Positions 56,677 through 64,000 of a DNA stretch of 64,000 nucleotides are shown one piece after another. Position numbers and translations under genes: made by a program. Where the stretch lies: positions 507,271,001 to 507,335,000 of the forward strand of contig NC_092336.1 in NCBI RefSeq assembly GCF_046630445.1, read 5' to 3'. Each line of letters starts with the position of its first letter. Positions within the stretch are counted from its first letter, which is position 1. This stretch comes from Rutidosis leptorrhynchoides (taxonomy: Eukaryota > Streptophyta > Magnoliopsida > Asterales > Asteraceae). The notes beneath the pieces were generated by a model. The model made no database searches. It had not been told where the DNA came from and saw nothing but the letters and a program-made list of their open reading frames with translations.

Positions 56677-57045
56677 TGTTATAATAATAATAATAATATA
56701 GATATGGATAGTCAATTTTGGTGTATACATATAGTCAATTTTGGTACACAAAGTATGTATTTTTATATTGAGATTTTAGGCTATAAATACTCATGAATGC
56801 AAGCATTAAACTTGCACCATTTCTCACACTTACAAAGTGTTTCTTTCTTTCTCTCCATTATCATCTTTGTTCTTACACTTCATTATTAGTATTCTAAATC
56901 AAGAATCAAATCACTAAAGGTAGTTATAAGCCTACTGAATTATAACATCAAGAATCAAACCACTAAAGGTAGTTATAAGCCTACTGAATTATAACATCAA
57001 GAATCAAACCACTAAAGGTAGTTATAAGCCTACTGAATTATAACA
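56677..57045 (+). repeat. 3' LTR of the copia element
   Basis: 369 bp, read as identical to 51114-51482 including the triplicated 49-bp unit (starting 56901, 56950, 56999). Followed by GAAAA. Confidence 0.93.
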
Positions 57046-57399
57046 GAAAACACCTCCAATCTTCTCATCTTTTTGTACTTGGATCTAACTTTGAATCACT
57101 AGGTTCTATATCGTAATAGGTTCGTTCATTGACTAATGTATTTATTCCGATTATATATAACCACGAATCGACTCTAGTAACGACGCACATATATCCGAGT
57201 TTTAGTATAGTCTATAGCGATCATGTTATGTTGTATGATATACAGACTAACTAAATTTAAAATCCGAGCTCTAGAAATTTTTCCATATGATAATAACAAG
57301 ATCGTGCGTGAATATAACTCGATCTAATAAAAAATGAAATGAGATTTTATATAACACAGTCAGAGATTGTTTGATGTTCATTTTCATATCACTTATATG

Positions 57400-57857
57400 A
57401 CAGCGGCAGATCCAGAAATATTTTTCGACGGGGGCAAAAATTTGATGATAAAATAAATATCTGAATATGCATTAGAAAATTATGAAAAACATAACTACGT
57501 GAAGGTCTCGAACCTGCACCATAAGTTTCATTAACAAGAAGCAGTAAGCAAGAGAGCTGGTAAGAACCTTGTTTCGATATTTCTTAAACATTTTATAACC
57601 TTCTACAGCTGTACACATAAAACTATTATTAGAATATTAAAAACAAAAGAAAGGCTCGAACCTGAAACCTTCAAGTTGCTAGCAGTGTGTACTAACCAGG
57701 TGATCTAAAAGCAATCATGTTCAAATTTTATACATTTAGTATATAACACATAACCACAGTATCATTTTTATTGATATTTAATTAAAAACAATTAGCGAAT
57801 AATTTTCAATTGTCGGGAGCGGATGATCCGAGTTGCCCCAAGGTGGATCCGCTCATG
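57400..57857. mobile_element. hAT-like non-autonomous element
   Basis: 458 bp between perfect 8-bp repeats CTTATATG (57392-57399 and 57858-57865). The ends are imperfect inverted repeats (ACAGCGGCAGATCCA against CATGAGCGGATCCA when reversed). Inside, 'ggtctcgaacctgcacc' and 'ggctcgaacctgaaacc' look like antisense pol III B boxes. No ORF. The 350 bases to its left show nothing else. Confidence 0.65.
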
Positions 57858-57918
57858 CTTATATGGATTAATACTCCGTATAATTTAACCAAATTGCGCT
57901 TGGCTTATATATATGCAA

Positions 57919-57932
57919 GACGTACGTACGTC
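57919..57932. repeat. 14-bp perfect palindrome
   Basis: GACGTACGTACGTC in otherwise plain AT-rich sequence. Length and GC content stand out, but there is no context to assign a role. Confidence 0.5.
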
Positions 57933-58355
57933 AGTCAACAAACTTGTTGAGAGATCAAGTCTCATAAAGATATATGATATATGTATATAATATGTAATTA
58001 GTAGTACAACTATGTGTAATAATTTGTTTTTTTCTAATGCATGTGTGGGTGATAAATTAAAACATTCGATTGTGATATTAACATTTTTTTTTAAAAACAG
58101 TACAAAGTGTTTGAAAGGCGATTATAAGTGTGAACCCAAAAGTGAGGTCTTCATTGAAATTAACCAACCTAGTCTTCCCTTTCTTTTGAAAAAGAGAGCA
58201 AGTCATAGCTACAAACTTGGAAAAATGTTGTCACTTTGGACTTATGTGTGCCAGCATCTACACACCAAACAAGTCTAACATCCCATTTTGGATTCCTCTT
58301 TCATCTTATATCACTTCAGATTACTGTATTTTAATTTCTTTCTTGAAAAATATTA

Positions 58356-58611
58356 CTCCATCTGTCTCATTTTAAGTGTCTATTGTTAACTTTTCAAAAT
58401 CGTTCTTTATCAACTTTGACCGTAAATATTTTTATTTATGTTACATAATATTTGATGAAAATTATATGAATGAAAACACATTTAAATCACAATTTATTCA
58501 TATAATTTCCATCAGATACTATATAGCACAAATACAAATATTTACGGTCAAAGTTGACAAAGAATGATTTTGAAAAGTCAACAATGAACACTTAAGATGG
58601 GACGAAGTGAG
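58356..58611. mobile_element. Stowaway-like MITE
   Basis: 256 bp between TA dinucleotides (58354-58355, 58612-58613). Ends CTCCATCTGTCTCATTTTAAG and the reverse of CTCACTTCGTCCCATCTTAAG. The inverted repeats extend about 75 bases (both arms contain TCAACTTTGACCGTAAATATT), so the whole would fold into one long hairpin. This is the Tc1/mariner-derived Stowaway pattern. Confidence 0.85.
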
Positions 58612-58730
58612 TACAAATTAAAGCAATTAATCAAATGATAGTAGATACAGAGTAACTAAAAAGTACCCGACTGCCTAGGTCATTTATTTGTTTTTGATCG
58701 ATCTGTATCCATCAATAGTTATATGATAGC

Positions 58731-59535
<805 letters not shown>

Positions 59536-59590
<55 letters not shown>
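59536..59590. repeat. TA microsatellite, 55 bp
   Basis: (TA)n directly after the right end of the preceding MITE. Confidence 0.95.
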
Positions 59591-59592
<2 letters not shown>

Positions 59593-61474
59593 AGTATGTT
59601 AACAATAGCCAAACATGTAGGGTTACTTTCTAGTTTCTAAAACTCTTGAGTGCATTTTATATTTCTGCTAAGTTTATAATTTTTTTCGAACAACTATGGA
59701 ATTTTTATTAAAAACCTCTGGTAAGCTACTAGAGAAAACAAATAATACAAATTACAATGACAATAAGAGCCATTTGTTTCATAATATTTTAAAAATCTAC
59801 GTGTATTAATCAATCAAGAAAAAGAAGTAGAATGAATACCATCAAATAAAAGTCATTTTCTGATCATCGACTCACCAAAACAACTCCCTTTCAATGCCTC
59901 CAAGTTAGACATAAACAAAGCTGCAACGATACAATGTTGGTGATTTTAGTGTCATCGGTCATTTTATGTATTGATGATTTACTTGAGACAAATGAATTTC
60001 GAGTTAAGCTTTATGACAAGTTAGGAGAGTGTGAATTGCACACTTATTTAAGCTAACTAGAATCAATAAGTTGAAAGGTTGTTATGTTTATTAGTTGGTG
60101 TCTTTTTCACCAAAAGACACAACTATTGATGAAATGGTGTAAACTTTTAATGAAATGATGTAACGTTACATGAAATGGTGTGACTTTTCATGGTATCATT
60201 TCACCAATAGTTGTAACCATTCATGCTAACTATTTGTCAAAAGGTGTGACCATACATGGTACATTTTAGCCAAATGCTGCAACCTTTCACACTCTATATA
60301 TAGAGTGATTTTATCTCAAAATCGTTTTTTGATTAAAACATGAACATTCACAATATACAAATTATATATGTTCTTGACTTCCAATTTTAATTGTCTATAT
60401 TGGAGTTGTGCCTTTGTCTTATCCCGAATTCATGTAACCCAAAGGCAATATATGTATAGGATCAAAATACTTTATCGCGGATGTGATTACGCGAAAGTGA
60501 TTACAATAAAGCTGATTCTTTAACCTGTTTGAACAATTCAAATCTTCGAACCAATGGACAAAGTCGGTTCATTTGGCGAACGAAGGAATATTCATTTGCG
60601 TCCAACATCTTAATTTACTCTATAATTTTGAAGCAATATTGCAAGAAAACAAGAGATGATCTATAAGTTCCACACTAACATGGACGTCCAATCTCTATTA
60701 TTTCCAAACTACGTTTAAAAAGATTAAGGTGATTAGAAAGACGGTCAAGAGCTAAGTTTATGATTCGACGTAACAAGCAAAACTCACTTCAATATATTTT
60801 TGGCTCATTGACAATAACTGAAATTACCATTACATACTTATATATATAATCTTTATTGCATAGGTTAAAGAAAATTTTCACAATAAAAAAAAAAACTAAT
60901 ATTCAAACCCCCTATTTTCTCGCTCCTCTATTATGTTCAAGTAATGAAATCCACATTAATTAATTAATTCCCTGGATAAAGTTAACTAATGATGACTGTA
61001 AGACCTAATCTCATGGACCACTTACAAACACCATTTTGCATTCATGTGATGACCACAATGGCCTTTGAATCTAACCATAATATAATCTTTATTGCCATGT
61101 TCTTCCTTTTCATCTTTCTTGAACTATGCTTTCTTAGTTGTTAATTAGTGTCTTGAGAACAGTTTCATAATATATAAGATAGGATTTAGATAATTAGTGC
61201 TTTCTTAGTTGTTTTGTACTCGTTTGATCTCTTTCATGAACATTCTATTTAAGTTGTTTGTTATTTCAGAAACAAAAACATTATAGGATAGATACATTTA
61301 TATCTAGGCCCGTTGATAACTTTAACTTCATTTGGGTGATCTTGTTCTCATAAGTTTATTAAACTTTCTTTTAGGCAAAAAATTATGATCATCTACTTTT
61401 TAATCATTGTTTAGTGGTCTTTTAACGGCAACCTTGAATCGTTGCGAAAACCATAACTCGCCGTGAAAAGTCAA
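59591..61474. other. AT-rich intergenic sequence without recognisable genes
   Basis: No ORF above chance. At 60117-60220 repeats of 'gaaatggtgt' occur, and an inverted pair (ACAACTATTGATGAAATG against CATTTCACCAATAGTTGT) could form a hairpin. A decayed transposon is likely there, but no boundaries could be set. Confidence 0.4.
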
Positions 61475-61487
61475 TTTTCTTGTAGTG
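61475..61487. mobile_element. Possible terminal repeat of a CACTA transposon
   Basis: TTTTCTTGTAGTG, the exact reverse complement of CACTACAAGAAAA, the usual end of plant CACTA (En/Spm) elements. I could not find the other end in the window, so this may be a relic to the left of 61487 or coincidence. Confidence 0.4.
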
Positions 61488-61967
61488 TAATCCAATCAAA
61501 TTTCACAAGGACAAATATTATTATTATTATTAACCCTTAAATTGTAGCAGTATACATATCGACCGTTAAGTTAAACTACAAGTGGTTAAGCATCTGGAGC
61601 GCTTTCCATTGGATTAAAAAACAGCCGACCATTATTTAGGTGACCATGTGATTGATGGTGATGTGATCTCTTTGGGACTTTTGCCAAGGCCTGAGGGATG
61701 CCCTCCAACTGCTCGACGTTTGTGCTTTAATGAAATAAGCTATAAACTAATTATTTGGATGTCAACGGGTGTCCCTTTTGACTCACAATTTTTGTCGTTT
61801 TCTTGTTGAATCCAAATTTGTTCTTTCAATTATGTAGTGTGACTGTGATTAAATTGATTGATTGTCCTTAATAATTTCTTTTCTCGTCCCTTAGTAGTCA
61901 TATTTTAAATTTAGAAGTTTTTCTTCTCAATTTAACTTTAAATATTTTGTTCATTAGATATCATATA

Positions 61968-62312
61968 CTCTCTTCATCTCAAAATTATTATCTCAATTTG
62001 ACTTTTAAAATTTTTCTCATTCAGCATTGACAATAAATATTTTTAATTTGTGTTATATAATATTTGATGAGCATTATATCAATGAAAATACGTTTAGAAC
62101 AAAGTATATTCATATAAATTTTATCAGGTATTATATTGAGTGTTATACAAATAAAAATATTTAAAGTCATAGTTGTAAAAAAATTCCAAAAATTAATTGG
62201 GAAAGTTATTTCGCGGCGGAGAAAAACAACACCAAAAATAATTTGCAGTCAACGTTTGAAAGAAAAGACTTCGAAAGTTCAAATATTATTACTAATATGA
62301 GACGGATGGAGT
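61968..62312. mobile_element. Decayed Stowaway-like MITE
   Basis: Left end CTCTCTTCATCTCAAAATTAT; right end, reversed, CTCCATCCGTCTCATATTAG. The inner part ('ttatataatatttgatgagc', 'cattatatcaatgaaaatac') is related to the MITE at 58356-58611. Extra sequence of about 90 bases between 62180 and 62270 looks like a small insertion or divergence. Confidence 0.6.
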
Positions 62313-63213
62313 GTTATTTTAAGGTATGAGGTGAAACCTAAATAACTCGTTGAACTAGTAAATATATACTCCACTCATTATTCCCTCCGTAAGGGAGAGT
62401 TTTTTTTTATTCAAATATAGACTCCGTGTTTGTTATGTTATGACCTTTTTTTGACCTTTTTTACCATCTAAAAATCTTCTTTTATGAATGTTAGGACACC
62501 ACCTCCTACTTGCTATTGACCTTTCACAGTTTTTTTTTTTTATATATTTACTGTTTAACGTTTGATTTAATAGTTGAGTTCGAAGTGTATTTTATTTGAT
62601 TATGTTGAACCAAAGATTTAAAATATAAAATTTAAGCAGATAGAGATTAAACGGGTCGAAGAAGCCAGAAGAGTTATGTGTGTACAAGACACATTCCCAA
62701 TATTACTTAGAAAAATAGCTACATAGTCATAGATTATTACTCCTTTATACTAAAACCAAAAATGGCCCAACTTGCCATTTTACTATTTTGTTTTCATTTT
62801 CATTTTTCCTTCTCTACTTTCTATTATTACTATTATTAAAACTATTATTATTATTATTATTAATTTTATTTATATAGTATTACAATTACAATATATTACG
62901 TTAGCTATTATAAGTACGGAGTAATAACTAACTTCGTACGCATTTTAATATACTATCGAAAAAGATAGTATAAATATCAATAGCGAACTTTCTTTTGTTG
63001 GAAGGCCAAAAAGAAAGCAACGCACTTCTATCATTGGTTCATTATATATACTATTTTTCTATTTCTACATGTAGAGTTGAAACTATGAGTTGTCCCATAT
63101 CCCTGAAAAAGAGTATCACATAACCATATTCTAACGATAATTTTAACGACTAGATTAAATGGCAGAAGTTTCGATTTAGATACAAAAACAAAAACCGTTG
63201 TCAAATCTACTTA
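62313..63213. other. AT-rich sequence without recognisable genes
   Basis: No ORF. A short hairpin (ATACTATC/GATAGTAT) lies at about 62951-62972, and ATT repeats near 62820-62865. Confidence 0.4.
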
Positions 63214-63683
63214 CAGTAAAACCTCTATAAATTAATAATGTTGAGACAGAGATATTTTATTAATTTAGCGATATATTATTATATCGATAAATTAATAAAT
63301 TATCAATTTAAAAAATTGGCTTATATTAATGAGCAAATCTCAAATTAATGCATCGACATTAGAAATTATTATGTCCGTTCACTTTACCTATTTGAATAAA
63401 ACATAAACAAGAACCTTCAAAATTCTCATGTATGTACATTCACATATTAATGACCTTGTTAAGTTCAATGTATATTAGGATTTCAAAAAAAAAAAATAGT
63501 AATTATTAATCTATAGTTTCGCTGGGACCAATATATTTACATTGGGATTTCAAAAAAATTATTATCTTATTATTTTATCGATTGGGGTCCAAATTTGTAC
63601 TGGTCCCAAGTTGGGACCGGCCAAATTATTAATTTTATCGAGGTTATTAATTTATCGAGTATTAAATTACAGAGGTTTTAATG
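63214..63683. mobile_element. Emigrant-like (pogo/mariner) MITE
   Basis: 470 bp between TA dinucleotides (63212-63213, 63684-63685). Left end CAGTAAAACCTCTATAAAT; right end reversed CATTAAAACCTCTGTAATT. This terminal sequence and TA target are those of the Emigrant MITEs described from Arabidopsis, related to pogo-like transposons. The inside shows several further inverted copies of 'ttaatttatcga'-type words. Confidence 0.75.
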
Positions 63684-63824
63684 TATCTAGATTAATCTAA
63701 TGATAACTATATATATGCTATGAACTACATTTTTTAACTAAAAATCAGTTAAGTGAAGGTAGCAAAAGCAAAAGAATTAGCTTAGCTAAACACAAATAAT
63801 GATAAAAACAAAAGATATACCATT

Positions 63825-64000
63825 TCAACATAGCTGAAGCAGAACAGGGCCGACCGAAGAGCTAAGCATTTCACTAAGAGCGACCTGGACCTCATTTGAC
63901 CCGTGTTCGCATTTTATCAAGCTTGAAATCAGAGGGAAAAAACTATCAAGGCTCTTCTTGAATGAAGAATCTTCCAAACTACATATAGCGCGTATAGTAG
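63825..64000 (-). CDS. 3' end of a BIG-type ARF-GEF gene (partial, last exon)
   Basis: On the minus strand a frame enters from the right edge and ends in TGA at 63825-63827. The 57 visible codons read ...SLEDSSFKKSLDSFFPLISSLIKCEHGSNEVQVALSEMLSSSVGPVLLQLC, with the FFPL.S.LI.CEHGS.EVQ.AL..ML.SSVGPVLL pattern I associate with the C-terminus of plant BIG1-4 proteins (Sec7-domain ARF guanine-nucleotide exchange factors acting at the trans-Golgi network). The Sec7 domain itself would be far outside the window. No acceptor site within the visible part is needed, as the frame is open to the edge. Codons and complexity are unlike the flanking transposons. It is the only convincing host gene here. 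The 140 bases below it would be 3' UTR. Confidence 0.75.
   Translation of the reverse strand, partial: TIRAICSLEDSSFKKSLDSFFPLISSLIKCEHGSNEVQVALSEMLSSSVGPVLLQLC

Larger units (their letters stand above)
51114..57045 (+). mobile_element. Young Ty1/copia element (5.9 kb)
   Basis: Two 369-bp LTRs in which I can see no difference, perfect target duplication GAAAA (51109-51113 and 57046-57050), gag with a zinc knuckle, and a pol ORF in the copia order PR-IN-RT-RNase H. One nonsense codon in gag is the only clear lesion. The matching LTRs imply a recent insertion. Lineage (for example Ale/Retrofit type) cannot be settled by eye. Confidence 0.95.

Noticed and set aside
58012-58278. 88-codon open frame in the right flank
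   Set aside because: Low-complexity Phe/Lys-rich, no similarity or gene context.

Overview
The window is plant nuclear DNA, almost all of it transposable elements. It is AT-rich and carries Ty3/gypsy and Ty1/copia LTR retrotransposons, plant-type primer sites (tRNA-iMet and tRNA-Asp), small MITEs, and one conserved host exon at the right edge. The style of the gypsy elements (extra ORF before gag, very long LTRs, GC-rich 'CGACTCGCGGAG' modules) makes me think of a eudicot, probably Asteraceae. That placement is an inference.

Layout. 1-835 is the 5' part of a + strand gypsy element (coiled-coil ORF, then gag), cut by the 3' LTR (836-3105) of a minus-strand gypsy fragment that keeps only its integrase region (3141-4543). 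From 4544 to 42062 lies a tandem 'internal-LTR-internal-LTR' array of a non-autonomous family with about 4.5-4.6 kb LTRs. The middle LTR (7898-33938) was hit twice: by an Athila-like non-autonomous element (9199-17598, target duplication ACAAC) and by a complete 13.1 kb gypsy element (18342-31456, target duplication ATAAT). 42063-49036 is the 5' half of a second copy of that 13.1 kb family on the minus strand. 49037-51113 is mixed sequence with an hAT MITE and a tandem duplication. 51114-57045 is a young copia element with LTRs in which I see no difference (target duplication GAAAA). 57046-63824 holds MITEs (hAT, Stowaway-like, Emigrant-like) and long TA tracts. 63825-64000 is the 3' end of a host gene on the minus strand that resembles the C-terminus of a BIG-type ARF guanine-nucleotide exchange factor.

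The most interesting system is the 13.1 kb gypsy family. Between its 5' LTR and gag it carries two additional ORFs, an acidic 204-residue protein and a 227-residue F-box protein that looks captured from a host family. Both ORFs are open at full length in both copies, although gag-pol in both copies has stop codons. A hand comparison of the two F-box copies gives about as many synonymous changes as amino-acid changes, the pattern expected under purifying selection. Each ORF (acidic, F-box, gag) is preceded by a sequence resembling a plant branch point plus a 3' splice site. The tandem non-autonomous family shares its leader, primer site and PPT-proximal hairpin with this F-box family and may be mobilised by it.
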